Shown here piece after piece: positions 1 through 8,297 of a DNA stretch of 59,533 nucleotides. The stretch is from an uncultured Phocaeicola sp. (GTDB lineage: Bacteria; Bacteroidota; Bacteroidia; Bacteroidales; Bacteroidaceae), in assembly GCA_944320135.1 (NCBI GenBank), contig CALUGI010000020.1, forward strand, positions 1 through 59,533. Reading direction: 5' to 3'. The notes under the pieces were generated by a model that did no database searches, had not been told where the DNA came from, and saw nothing but the letters and a program-made list of their open reading frames with translations. A program made the position numbers and the translations under genes. The number at the start of each line of letters is the position of its first letter. Position 1 is the stretch's first letter.

Positions 1-62
1 GTTCTCTCACATTTCCTCAATGATCGCTTCTCGTACTGACGGGTCAGACCCGAAAGCGGATG

Positions 63-92
63 CAAAGGTACAAACTTTTTCAGAAACGCAAA
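63..92 (-). promoter_or_regulatory. Bacteroides-type promoter reading out of the left edge
   Basis: Read on the minus strand there is TACCTTTG (63-70), an exact fit to the Bacteroides -7 box TAnnTTTG, with TTTG 18 bp upstream (89-92) as the -33 box. Transcription would start near 56 and run off the left edge, so the gene it serves is not visible. The spacer is one base shorter than the usual 19-21. Confidence 0.45.
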
Positions 93-100
93 ACGAACGG

Positions 101-974
101 GGAACTTTTTTGAAGTTTTCTTTATGACATGCACATGCAAACTCTGGAAAACAAGATGTTACACATACAGAAACATTACAGAATGCAGGGAAAGGGAAAC
201 GGACTGACACATTATAATATATTATAACGCGCGGGAAAAGGATAGAGAACAGGACGGGACAGGAAAGGACATTCCCTGAGCATCCCCCGAACCTGACACA
301 AAAGCATGGACACCCAAGCCGAAAATATGTATATTCATGCTTCATACGGTATGAAGCATGAATCTTAACCTGTGAAAATACGCGTTTGCATATTGAAATG
401 AAATACGGTGAACCGCTTGCAGAATGATTCAAAAAGCCTGTTTTACTGACCGACCTATGCGGAATTTTCGCTCTTCTGGAAGCCGTTTCCTAACGGATGT
501 AAACGGACACCCCCTCCAGAAGCCCCTCCGGGAGAGATAAAGTACCGGGACATTCCGCATAAAACGTCCCGGTATTCGGGGTAAAACGACGGGACGTTCT
601 TGTGAAAACACCTCGCTTCTTCCCGTAACGCTTCCGCCGCCTCGGGAAGATCTTCCTTTTTCTCCCGTAAAGGCCGTCGGAACGGGTGTTTTTCTTCCCA
701 GAACAACTCTGCATAATGAAAATTCCGAACTGACAGAAAGGACATATATTTCCTGTATCGACAGCAAAAAGAAAACAAACGAAAATTCAACTCCGTCAAG
801 ACAAAACATAATCCGCCAGCCGCCTGACAAGCCGAAAAATCCAGGCCACATTTCCCAGGCTTTTTCCGCACCTGTCCGAGCATCGGGACGAAACAGACGA
901 TTCTTAGCGGTCCGGATTGTCATTCTGTCAGATTGACACCTGCCGGACATGCTGCGGCGATTTCCCGAAGAAAA
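101..974. other. Gene-poor interval
   Basis: No convincing gene lies here. The minus-strand open frames (7-432 and 429-950) have no family resemblance, no signal peptide and a cysteine/arginine-rich make-up typical of chance frames, and one runs through the promoter at 63-92. The only structure I see is a 9-bp perfect inverted repeat, TACCGGGAC (543-551) against GTCCCGGTA (566-574), inside a short run of imperfect 23-bp repeats sharing a GTTTTA core (about 540-600). Confidence 0.5.
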
Positions 975-1019
975 CTAAAAAAACAAACGTGTCCCCCGGA
1001 AACGGAATCCGGAGGACAC
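975..1019 (-). terminator. Intrinsic terminator of the PUL1 operon
   Basis: On the minus strand GTGTCC (1014-1019) pairs with GGACAC (989-994), with further pairing of CCGGA and TCCGG inside, followed by GTTTGTTTTTTTAG. It lies 45 bases past the stop of the last gene of the operon, as expected for a rho-independent terminator. Confidence 0.75.
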
Positions 1020-1063
1020 ATATATTGCTTGGTTACCCTGATTAAAACGCTTCTTACCTCAAA

Positions 1064-2680
1064 TCAGAATGCGATGATGGGACGAATATAACGGTTACTG
1101 CTAGCGGCAGCTATTGGGACATATCCGATAGCAAACCTGTCTGGCCCAAGAGTCAGTGCATAAATATTGGTCCCATCGGTTTTAAGGGTTACAGTCAGAT
1201 AATTGTGTGACGTGCCGAATCCGCTTTCCATCATGGCCGGAATCAATTCGGCTATCTTGTCAGAAACGGGATTATCATTAGCTAAATTCCATCTGTTGCT
1301 GGCCCATGTTTTTGTTTCCTCACCTTCCACAAGGTCGGTCAACTTCCAATATTGTCCGGCACTCGGAATAAACCATCCACTGGTTTTGATATTGGAAGGC
1401 GCGCTCCAATTCGCTAACAAACTTTTCATTGTCTCTCCTACAGATGCGGCTATCAATGCCTGAGTAGACTGATAACCGCTCATGTCCTCTATACTTATGA
1501 AACTCTTATTGCTATCATCTTCCGTAACTTTAAACACCTTTTCAGGGAATGTGAAACTGCCTTCAAATTGATTGAATCCGGCATTGTTCCTTTCAGTGAC
1601 TGATAACGCATAATAATTGAATCCCTTGTCCGCCATGTCAGTGTCTGCAAAATCATTTTCTCCGACCTGCGAATAGATGATTCCTACAACCTTATCTGTC
1701 GGAACATTCATATTCCACGGCCAAATAGTTCCGTCAGCACAGAGGTATTTGCCGATGATGTCTATTGCTTCGGCTTCCTCATCGCTTTCGCCATCCACGC
1801 TTATCTTATAGCGCAAAGAGTGTCCGGCTTCGATAACGGCCGCACTCGCAGGACTCTCAATATGCACTTCCTTATTGTCTTTCGGGTCAAGGAACTTGCC
1901 TTCAGCGAGAGTCACTTCGCCCGGTTTAACGATGTAACGGAACGTACCGTCAGCGGTTACATTGAAGCCTGTGCTTTCCACATCGTTTACTTTGATGGAA
2001 AAGTCTGTCATCGGAACGGTGAACTCCACATAACTGTCCGCATCATCCGTTGCCTTTGTATCTACGCCTGCTTTCGCATACTTGAACTTATGGGTAGGAA
2101 GCACAAATTCAATCATGGAATACTGATGTTCCAGTGTAAAATCCAAGGTCTGGGTTCCGGCGGTGACACCTCTCACCACGCCTATCATCAGGTCAGCATC
2201 ATTGAAATCCGTACTTTGGTCAATGGTTTCAAGGCGTGCATCCCCTGCTTCCTTAATGGCGGTCTGCACAGTCTGGCTCAAAGTCAGGTCGGCAGTAGCG
2301 GAGGTCACGTTCTTCACATCCGCATTATAAGGGAAGTAGGCGATGTAATCCGCATTCTCGTAATAATAGATTTTCTGGTTTTCCGTTGTCCATGTTCCTT
2401 CTTCGGAATAAGTCAGAGGAACATTGCTGAGAATCACCTTGTCCGCATTGACGGCGTAGATGCCCATCCGGTCTCCCTTCTCGAATGTTGTCTTTACACC
2501 TTCCGTTATGGCACGCGAACCGGATTCAGAATCGATAAAGCCGTCAGTAACGACATTTACGGACAATACGTTTTCACCGACAGCATATTGCGGATTGTCA
2601 GTCAGTTCTTCCTGCGAACAGCCTGCTGCAAGAACAACGGCGAACGCCGTACCTAAAAGATTGAGATAGTTTGTTTTCAT
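1064..2680 (-). CDS. Fimbrillin family (Mfa-like) lipoprotein
   Basis: Product of 538 residues with a signal peptide ending in the lipobox LAAGC, so it should be lipid-anchored. The acidic residues right after the cysteine (SQEEL) resemble the Bacteroidetes signal for export to the cell surface. Residues about 50-250 fit the Mfa-like/fimbrillin pattern (TTFEKGDRMGIYA, then an IYYYENADYIAYFPY strand pair), and the C-terminal half resembles the fibrobacter-type domain often fused to it. Fimbrillins form thin pili or act as surface adhesins. It is the last gene of the minus-strand run, 24 bp after a second, smaller fimbrillin-like lipoprotein and before a terminator. No dedicated fimbrial assembly gene is visible, so here it may be a PUL-linked surface binding protein and not a pilin. 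Confidence 0.75.
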   Translation of the reverse strand: MKTNYLNLLGTAFAVVLAAGCSQEELTDNPQYAVGENVLSVNVVTDGFIDSESGSRAITEGVKTTFEKGDRMGIYAVNADKVILSNVPLTYSEEGTWTTENQKIYYYENADYIAYFPYNADVKNVTSATADLTLSQTVQTAIKEAGDARLETIDQSTDFNDADLMIGVVRGVTAGTQTLDFTLEHQYSMIEFVLPTHKFKYAKAGVDTKATDDADSYVEFTVPMTDFSIKVNDVESTGFNVTADGTFRYIVKPGEVTLAEGKFLDPKDNKEVHIESPASAAVIEAGHSLRYKISVDGESDEEAEAIDIIGKYLCADGTIWPWNMNVPTDKVVGIIYSQVGENDFADTDMADKGFNYYALSVTERNNAGFNQFEGSFTFPEKVFKVTEDDSNKSFISIEDMSGYQSTQALIAASVGETMKSLLANWSAPSNIKTSGWFIPSAGQYWKLTDLVEGEETKTWASNRWNLANDNPVSDKIAELIPAMMESGFGTSHNYLTVTLKTDGTNIYALTLGPDRFAIGYVPIAAASSNRYIRPIIAF

Positions 2681-2704
2681 ATTTTTAAAGTTTTAAGTTG
2701 CTTT

Positions 2705-3685
2705 TTATTCGGTTGTTTTATTCTGTTTCTCTCCCGTCAGGATTTCTTCCTCTTTTTCCCAATCGGCAGCAGTGTTTGCACCGGGAGTTATGGTTGAGGA
2801 CGTTCCGTTCAGAGTTCCGGCCTCACCGTCATCCTTCCATTCGTCGGGATTCAGTTCCGGAGCAAGGATATAGGAAACACCGCTCAGGGTTTCGTCCGTT
2901 GTGTTCCAATCACTCGCGGAAAGAGTTGTGATGCAGAGACTTCCATCGCCCTCTTCTACGGTTATCGTCACCTTATAGGGAACTCCAGCGACTATAGACT
3001 CATCCGCCGGAACAACGTAAGTATAAACTTCATTGCTGTTCTCCCAACTCAGACGGACAAAAGGAGTTCCAGTTTCGATTTCCTGCGGAGCGATGTAGGC
3101 GCAACGGTCGGCATTAGTGGTAACCGAAGTACCTACCTCCACATCAGACAACCCAAGCAAAGTCACGGTGGCAGCTTCCAGATCACATTCCGCCGGACAG
3201 GTCATCCCCTTTACCAGCTCGCACTGCACTTGAGCCGTGCGGCGCAGAAGGGTGATTGTAGTGTTGTCGGGAGCCACCTTCACGACTCCCGTCCCCAACA
3301 GGTTGCTGGCACGGTAATCCGTCTCCAGATTCTGATTAGGCTTCACAATAGGTCGGCGCAACATACGCGTGGAATAAGGACACCACGCCTGCACAACCAG
3401 TGTGTCTCGTCCTTCCCATTGAAAAGGATCTTCCGACGAGACGGTGGACGGAGGAGTAATCTGATATTGTTTTACCACACCGTCAATCTCCACAGCGAGC
3501 CATCTGTCATCCAAGTGGTTCCAGTCAATTGTCCCACTTTGATCTACAGCCAATGTGAATGCTACGGGACCTTCCCCTCTAGGGGGCTGGTTCATCGGCT
3601 CGTTGTCCGAATCACATGCCGTCATCAGCGTGCCGGAAAGCAGGAGCGACCAGCACAACAGTATTAACTTCTTGTTTTTCATCAT
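2705..3685 (-). CDS. Fimbrillin-like lipoprotein
   Basis: Product of 326 residues. The N-terminus has a signal peptide with lipobox LMTAC followed by DSDNE, consistent with a surface lipoprotein. The body is beta-rich, with a 'WLAVEIDGVVKQYQI' segment early and strand-rich segments of the Mfa/FimB type, then a low-complexity acidic tail with no recognisable domain. It is probably the partner of the larger fimbrillin downstream (24 bp gap), and it follows the esterase by 33 bp, so all three are likely co-transcribed. Family assignment is weaker than for the neighbour because the typical FEKGD motif is not obvious. Alternate start three bases downstream at 3682. Confidence 0.55.
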   Translation of the reverse strand: MMKNKKLILLCWSLLLSGTLMTACDSDNEPMNQPPRGEGPVAFTLAVDQSGTIDWNHLDDRWLAVEIDGVVKQYQITPPSTVSSEDPFQWEGRDTLVVQAWCPYSTRMLRRPIVKPNQNLETDYRASNLLGTGVVKVAPDNTTITLLRRTAQVQCELVKGMTCPAECDLEAATVTLLGLSDVEVGTSVTTNADRCAYIAPQEIETGTPFVRLSWENSNEVYTYVVPADESIVAGVPYKVTITVEEGDGSLCITTLSASDWNTTDETLSGVSYILAPELNPDEWKDDGEAGTLNGTSSTITPGANTAADWEKEEEILTGEKQNKTTE

Positions 3686-3718
3686 ATTATTTTGAGTTTT
3701 TAGATTTGTTCTTTTCCG

Positions 3719-4576
3719 CTACTTTATCTCCTCGTCAAGCCATTTCTCCACTTCTCCCGTCCACTGGCGTTTATAATGGAAAGTATCGTAATGCCCGAAT
3801 CCGTGTCCTCCTTTCGGATAGATGTGCAAAGTAACCGACACACCGTTCTTCTTCAATGCCTGATAATACATAAGGCTGTTCTCCACGGGAACCGTCTTGT
3901 CATCAGTACAATGCAGGATGAAAGCAGGCGGAGTCTGCGGAGTGACCTGCAGTTCATTGCTATAAAGCTTCACGAGTTCTTCGGAAGGTGCGTCACCCAA
4001 AAGCTCCATCCTCGACCCCTCATGCGTGAAACTCTTGTCCATCGTAATGACCGGATAAAGCAGAATCTGGAAATCCGGACGGCTGTCCTCGGTAAAATGA
4101 GTAGATGCAGTACTTGCCACATGACCGCCTGCCGAAGAACCCATAATGCCGACTTTCGCAATATTCCACTTCTCTGCCTGCCCACGCATCAGCCGGACAG
4201 CCTGCAACGCATCGTTCAAAGGAACAGTATGATGCCCTTTATTGGGCATACGGTATTTCAGCACCGCAAACGTAATTCCCAACGAATTGAACCATTGCGC
4301 CATATTACGCCCCTCCTGCCCCATCGAAAGGAAAGCATATCCCCCACCCGGACAAGCAATGACCGCCAGTCCGTTGGGACGAGCCGCAGGATAAACAATC
4401 AGTGTCGGTTCCGATACACTGGCAACACGGTCCGCCCTCGGCCATGTTTCGGGAGTAGTGATACCGTTGCCATCAGGAGCCCCCTCAGACCAAAGCTTCA
4501 TTTCCACCGGCTGCTGGGCATACAAGATCCATGGAACCAACATACAACAAATAAAAAGAATCTGTTTCAACATCAT
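3719..4576 (-). CDS. Alpha/beta hydrolase, acetylxylan-esterase-like
   Basis: Secreted 285-residue esterase of the BD-FAE/acetylxylan-esterase type. It has a signal peptide ending at ILYAQ, so it should act in the periplasm. The alpha/beta hydrolase features are all present: CPGGGY oxyanion-loop segment (75-80), nucleophile elbow G-S-S-A-G with Ser148, acid residue in the TDDKTVP stretch (Asp225 or 226) and catalytic His258 in GGHGFG. Such enzymes remove acetyl groups (or other small esters) from polysaccharide side chains so that backbone enzymes can work. It sits 21 bp after an SGNH esterase in the PUL1 operon, so the locus carries three candidate esterases, in line with an acetylated substrate. 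The exact ester removed cannot be read from sequence. Confidence 0.8.
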   Translation of the reverse strand: MMLKQILFICCMLVPWILYAQQPVEMKLWSEGAPDGNGITTPETWPRADRVASVSEPTLIVYPAARPNGLAVIACPGGGYAFLSMGQEGRNMAQWFNSLGITFAVLKYRMPNKGHHTVPLNDALQAVRLMRGQAEKWNIAKVGIMGSSAGGHVASTASTHFTEDSRPDFQILLYPVITMDKSFTHEGSRMELLGDAPSEELVKLYSNELQVTPQTPPAFILHCTDDKTVPVENSLMYYQALKKNGVSVTLHIYPKGGHGFGHYDTFHYKRQWTGEVEKWLDEEIK

Positions 4577-4597
4577 AATTTTGAATTATCAGAAAAA

Positions 4598-5296
4598 TTA
4601 CTTTAATATCTCATCTATGGCTTGTTTTACCAGCCTTTCCATCACATCATATCCGGCAGCTATGGGATGCACCCCGTCTTCCGTGTAATTCGGATTCAGT
4701 GACTTGCCGTCATCTGCCAGCAATTGCGAATAGTAGTCAACATACGGAATACGTTTGCTCTCCGCATACGCCTTGATGCGGGCATTCAGCGCCTTTATCT
4801 TTCCCGGCGCACCGGTCACGCTTGGCCGCCATCCGAAAGACGCAGCCGGAAGCACAGAAGAAAGTATGACCTCAATGCCGTTTACTTCCGCCAGCTCTAC
4901 CATAGAAACAATGTTGCCGAACGTATAGTCCTCGTTGTACGGCCCAGAATTTTCCGCAATGTCGTTCGTTCCGGCATTGATGATCACGACCTTCGGTTTC
5001 AGATTTATCACATCTGTACGAAAACGCACCACAAACTGATAGGATGCCTGGCCACTGATTCCTCTACCCACATAACCGTTCTCCGCAAAGAAGTCTGGAT
5101 GGATACGCGCCCAGTTCTCCGTAATGGAATTGCCCATGAACACAACACGGTTCTCCGGCACAGGCTGCCGCATCAAGATTTGATTCTGCTTCTCATAATA
5201 GCGTACTTTCGCCCAGTCCCTGTCCTGGGCGTCCACACGGACAGCAGACAGGACTGCCGCCAACATGAACATATAGGCCAAATACCTTTTCATCAT
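4598..5296 (-). CDS. SGNH/GDSL hydrolase
   Basis: A 232-residue secreted esterase with a signal peptide (residues 1-24, ending VDAQ). SGNH blocks are clear: block I FMGNSIT with Ser57, block II glycine in VGRGISGQ, block III GTND with Asn111, block V DGVHP with Asp207 and His210. Block I carries Asn where the classical GDS motif has Asp, which is normal for the platelet-activating-factor-acetylhydrolase/sialate-esterase-like branch common in Bacteroides PULs. Likely role is de-O-acetylation of the PUL1 glycan in the periplasm. It is 174 bp after the lyase gene; that gap holds a nested inverted repeat (5372-5445) that could lower expression of this and the later genes. Confidence 0.85.
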   Translation of the reverse strand: MMKRYLAYMFMLAAVLSAVRVDAQDRDWAKVRYYEKQNQILMRQPVPENRVVFMGNSITENWARIHPDFFAENGYVGRGISGQASYQFVVRFRTDVINLKPKVVIINAGTNDIAENSGPYNEDYTFGNIVSMVELAEVNGIEVILSSVLPAASFGWRPSVTGAPGKIKALNARIKAYAESKRIPYVDYYSQLLADDGKSLNPNYTEDGVHPIAAGYDVMERLVKQAIDEILK

Positions 5297-5371
5297 TCAA
5301 AAACTATTTATTTCATTCAGAACTTGTTTGAATTTTAACTGTAATCGGTTGGAAAACAGCGTCCGCTTTGT

Positions 5372-5445
5372 GAGGAAAAAGCAAGCGTTTACTTTATCTC
5401 AAGCAACGGTTTGCTTGGATGCAAGCAAGCCGTTGCTTTTTCCTC
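5372..5445 (-). promoter_or_regulatory. Nested inverted repeat between lyase and esterase genes
   Basis: The outer arms GAGGAAAAAGCAA (5372-5384) and TTGCTTTTTCCTC (5433-5445) are perfectly complementary. Inside, CAACGG-T-TTGCTTG pairs with CAAGCAA-G-CCGTTG around a GATG loop. The inner right arm overlaps the outer one, so two mutually exclusive folds are possible. A T-run follows on either strand. It could work as a transcription attenuator or RNA-processing element within the operon. Confidence 0.55.
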
Positions 5446-5470
5446 AATATCGCATCAGCTTAAAGGACAT

Positions 5471-6781
5471 TCATTTCTGATTGTCCGCACCTGTCTGGAA
5501 GCCCTCAGAGCAATACAAGAATGTTCCGAAGCCCAGATGGGCGATGTCGGGAGCACCGTTCCCCTCGGGACGAACCTTGTCGACAACTTCTTTCGTGTAA
5601 GGCATGGAACCGCCCATACGTGTCACATAATGATTGTAGGCACGTTCGTAGATGGGAGAGAACTTTCCGCGCCGTCCTTCGGTACGGTCACCGTTGGCAA
5701 GCTCTTCTTTGTCCACCTGGTCAATCTCATACCAGTTATACTTCCCGGTCAGTTCCGGCATATACTTGAAAGGCACCTCATAACCGAGATTATACTTTGC
5801 CGTGTATTCATATCCTTTCTGTAAACGGTTGTCAAGCACACTGTAAAGGTCTGTGCCCTGCTTCCATGCCGCCTCACAAAGTGTAGACAACATACCGATA
5901 CCCAACTGCGCATGGGTCTGGTCACGTCCGCTCTCCTGACACTGTCCCGTCTCACCGTCGATATAGTAGCGGATGGAACCGCTCTCGTAACCGTTCAGAT
6001 AGATGTCGACAGCCTTTTTGTACATGTCCATATTGTCAAAAAGGATACCCATACAGAGATAGCTGTTCATGGCCGAAGCACCGAAGTTTCCCACCGCCTT
6101 AGTCTTCGGATCAGTACGGGCGAAGAACTCGTCGAGCGGACCGACACAGAGTGTACGAAGCATGTCACACGCCTTGCGGAAATCATCGTCGGTCATACCC
6201 GAATCCGGAATGTAGCGGAGCAGTTCCACAGCATAAACCAGCTTGACGGCAATGTTTCCTATCATCAGAATATGGTCGGAGTTGCCCGTCGCGCTGAACA
6301 TCTCACCCTTTACCGTATTCGAATAAGCACGGATTATTTCGAGTGACTTGTCGGCATAACGCTTGTCCTCCGTGGCCGCAAAGAGGATGGCACACTGGCA
6401 GGCGGCGGCGAAGTCGTCGGCAAACTTCAGATAGATTGACGGAAGCGTTTCGGTATCACCCGAGTACAGCTGTTCGTAAGGGCCGTTCTTCACATAATTC
6501 GGATTTGACAGTTTGTCGTTGAGCAGCACCTCGAAGCCGCCATACTGTGGCTGGGTTCCGTTCTTCACAACCGAACGCCAGCGGTCAATGTCTTCCTGAT
6601 TGAAGAGCACTCCCGGATGTTTGAACACTTCGGGATAAGCTACTTCAAGCCCTACAGAAGGCCAGCTGTCAATGTCGGTCGTACCATCCACAATCTCGCT
6701 CTTGCAAGATACCATCAGGGTGCAGGCGATGATTACGCCTGCTGTCCCTATCTGTCTTCTTATCTTATCGTTAAGTTTCAT
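5471..6781 (-). CDS. Alginate-lyase-fold polysaccharide lyase lipoprotein (PL38-like)
   Basis: Product of 436 residues with lipobox LMVSC, so membrane-anchored. The body fits the Alginate_lyase (alpha/alpha)6 toroid family: PGVLFNQEDIDRWR at the start, a GNFGASAMNS segment midway and the strongly conserved block GQCQESGRDQTHAQLGIG followed by EAAWKQGTDLY and GYEYTAKYNLG. From memory this pattern is closest to CAZy PL38, which cleaves beta-1,4-glucuronan or alginate by beta-elimination; I could not confirm the subfamily. In the GNF segment a Trp seen in many relatives is replaced by Phe. It follows the Ig-repeat lipoprotein by 16 bp and is the only lyase inside the PUL1 SusCD operon, so it probably cuts the backbone at the surface or in the periplasm. 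Confidence 0.7.
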   Translation of the reverse strand: MKLNDKIRRQIGTAGVIIACTLMVSCKSEIVDGTTDIDSWPSVGLEVAYPEVFKHPGVLFNQEDIDRWRSVVKNGTQPQYGGFEVLLNDKLSNPNYVKNGPYEQLYSGDTETLPSIYLKFADDFAAACQCAILFAATEDKRYADKSLEIIRAYSNTVKGEMFSATGNSDHILMIGNIAVKLVYAVELLRYIPDSGMTDDDFRKACDMLRTLCVGPLDEFFARTDPKTKAVGNFGASAMNSYLCMGILFDNMDMYKKAVDIYLNGYESGSIRYYIDGETGQCQESGRDQTHAQLGIGMLSTLCEAAWKQGTDLYSVLDNRLQKGYEYTAKYNLGYEVPFKYMPELTGKYNWYEIDQVDKEELANGDRTEGRRGKFSPIYERAYNHYVTRMGGSMPYTKEVVDKVRPEGNGAPDIAHLGFGTFLYCSEGFQTGADNQK

Positions 6782-6797
6782 ATTTCCTTGGTTTTAT

Positions 6798-8159
6798 TTA
6801 TTGATTCACATTGTCTGCCTTCACAAAGTTGTTCATATCGTCCACGCTCTCGAACGTCCTTATCCAATAGACGGTAAACGCGTCTTCCTGAATCTTGGTC
6901 AGCTTGAACATGAACGCCCGGATAGCTACAATGCCATCATCAGAGAGGTTGCTATGTTTCGATGCATCATAATATACAACCTGTGTCCCGTCGCTTTGCT
7001 TTACGACAGTCATACCTCCGGAATCGTTGAGCGTCTTTTCCAGATTCGCCAGATTGATCTGGTAGGTCGCGCCGGAGGCAAGCTGGCTGCACCGAAAGGC
7101 GAAAACCGGATAGTCTTTGAAGTTCACGTCCATCACATTCGCCTGTGTATTGTATGCACGCTGCAGGTAAACCCGGTTGTCTGAACTTACGGTAACTTCC
7201 AGCTTTCCATCAACCCGCTCAACCGAGCCGAGATTGCTGTTGATTCCCCATCCTTCAAAGTCGGTTGTCGCGTCCCATACATAGAAGCCCCAGGGCACGG
7301 TCAGCTCTACCGAAGCCGATTTGCCGGTTTCTTTGCAAGTGGCCGTTATGGTAGCCGTACCGAAGCTGACAGCCTGCACCACTCCCCTGTTCACGGTCAG
7401 CACGCTCTCGTCACTTGACTCCCATTCCACGGAAGCCAAGCTTGCGTCTTCCGGTGTCAACGTGTAATCCAGTTCAAGCGACTGCTTCCAATAAAGCGGT
7501 TCCGGCTTCGTGATTGATATTTCCGTAGCAGGCAATACTTCCTTCACGGTCACGACAACGCTTCCTTTCGTCCCCGTCTTGTCGTGCGTATAGGCAGTGA
7601 TGGTCACCGGTCCCGGCTTCACGCCCGTCACTACCCCGTTCTCATCCACAGTGGCGATGCTCTCGTCACTGCTGCTCCATGTCAGGTATGAATAAGTATG
7701 ATTTGCCGGAAGTATGTCGTAAGTCAGTTGCAGCTGGTCCGTTTCATACACTTCAAGCGTTTCATTGGTAAAATGAATGGATTCCGCACCGATTATTCTT
7801 GAAAGCACAGACACGGAGATGGTCTTCACGTTCTCGTCCCTTCCGAAACCCACGGACGGAGTTACCGTAATGACGGCATCGCCCACTTCCATCGCCGAGA
7901 TAGTCCCGTCGTCTGATACAGTGGCCACCAGTTCATTCGAAGACTTCCATTTCAGTTCCCTGATGTCCGCATCTTCCGGAGTCACGCTGTAAACAATCGT
8001 ACTGTCCGTCCCCACCAACATCGGCAATTCGCTTGTCACATCCAGATTGATGGCGGTGATAAGCTGGTTCTCCGGCAGGCCAGTCGTCAGCTCCTTGTCG
8101 TCACACGAAACAAGCAGCCCCAATCCCAACATACCGATTCCTAAATATATCTTTTTCAT
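6798..8159 (-). CDS. Surface glycan-binding lipoprotein with three Big_2-type Ig domains
   Basis: I take the ATG at 8159, which gives a clean lipoprotein signal (MKKIYLG...LLVSC, then DDKEL); the open frame extends 36 codons upstream without a signal. Three bacterial Ig-like (Big_2) repeats follow, at about residues 30-110, 120-195 and 205-285, each with the W-S-S(D/N)E-x-(V/I)-A-T-V hallmark and an ITVT/TITA strand. The C-terminal 150 residues form a beta-sandwich (WDATTDFEGWGINSN...YYDASKHSNLSDDG) that is probably the glycan-binding head. Position right after SusD, rod-like Ig spacers and lipid anchor fit a SusE/F-type surface glycan-binding protein holding the substrate for the SusCD complex. 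The 138 bp gap to SusD is longer than elsewhere in the operon. Confidence 0.75.
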   Translation of the reverse strand: MKKIYLGIGMLGLGLLVSCDDKELTTGLPENQLITAINLDVTSELPMLVGTDSTIVYSVTPEDADIRELKWKSSNELVATVSDDGTISAMEVGDAVITVTPSVGFGRDENVKTISVSVLSRIIGAESIHFTNETLEVYETDQLQLTYDILPANHTYSYLTWSSSDESIATVDENGVVTGVKPGPVTITAYTHDKTGTKGSVVVTVKEVLPATEISITKPEPLYWKQSLELDYTLTPEDASLASVEWESSDESVLTVNRGVVQAVSFGTATITATCKETGKSASVELTVPWGFYVWDATTDFEGWGINSNLGSVERVDGKLEVTVSSDNRVYLQRAYNTQANVMDVNFKDYPVFAFRCSQLASGATYQINLANLEKTLNDSGGMTVVKQSDGTQVVYYDASKHSNLSDDGIVAIRAFMFKLTKIQEDAFTVYWIRTFESVDDMNNFVKADNVNQ

Positions 8160-8297
8160 TTTTCTCCAAGTTTTTGTTGTTTTCAGTATTAAATCATATG
8201 ATGTTCCCGTTCCTTCCCAGCAGTTCTTTGAAAATACCTCGGTACTTTGACCGAAACAGTTCGGCACTTCTTCAAAAGCAACGGCAATCTTTCCGAA

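Noticed and set aside
429-950. Overlapping minus-strand frames in the left gap
   Set aside because: They overlap each other, lack any domain or leader and contain repeat sequence; treated as non-coding.
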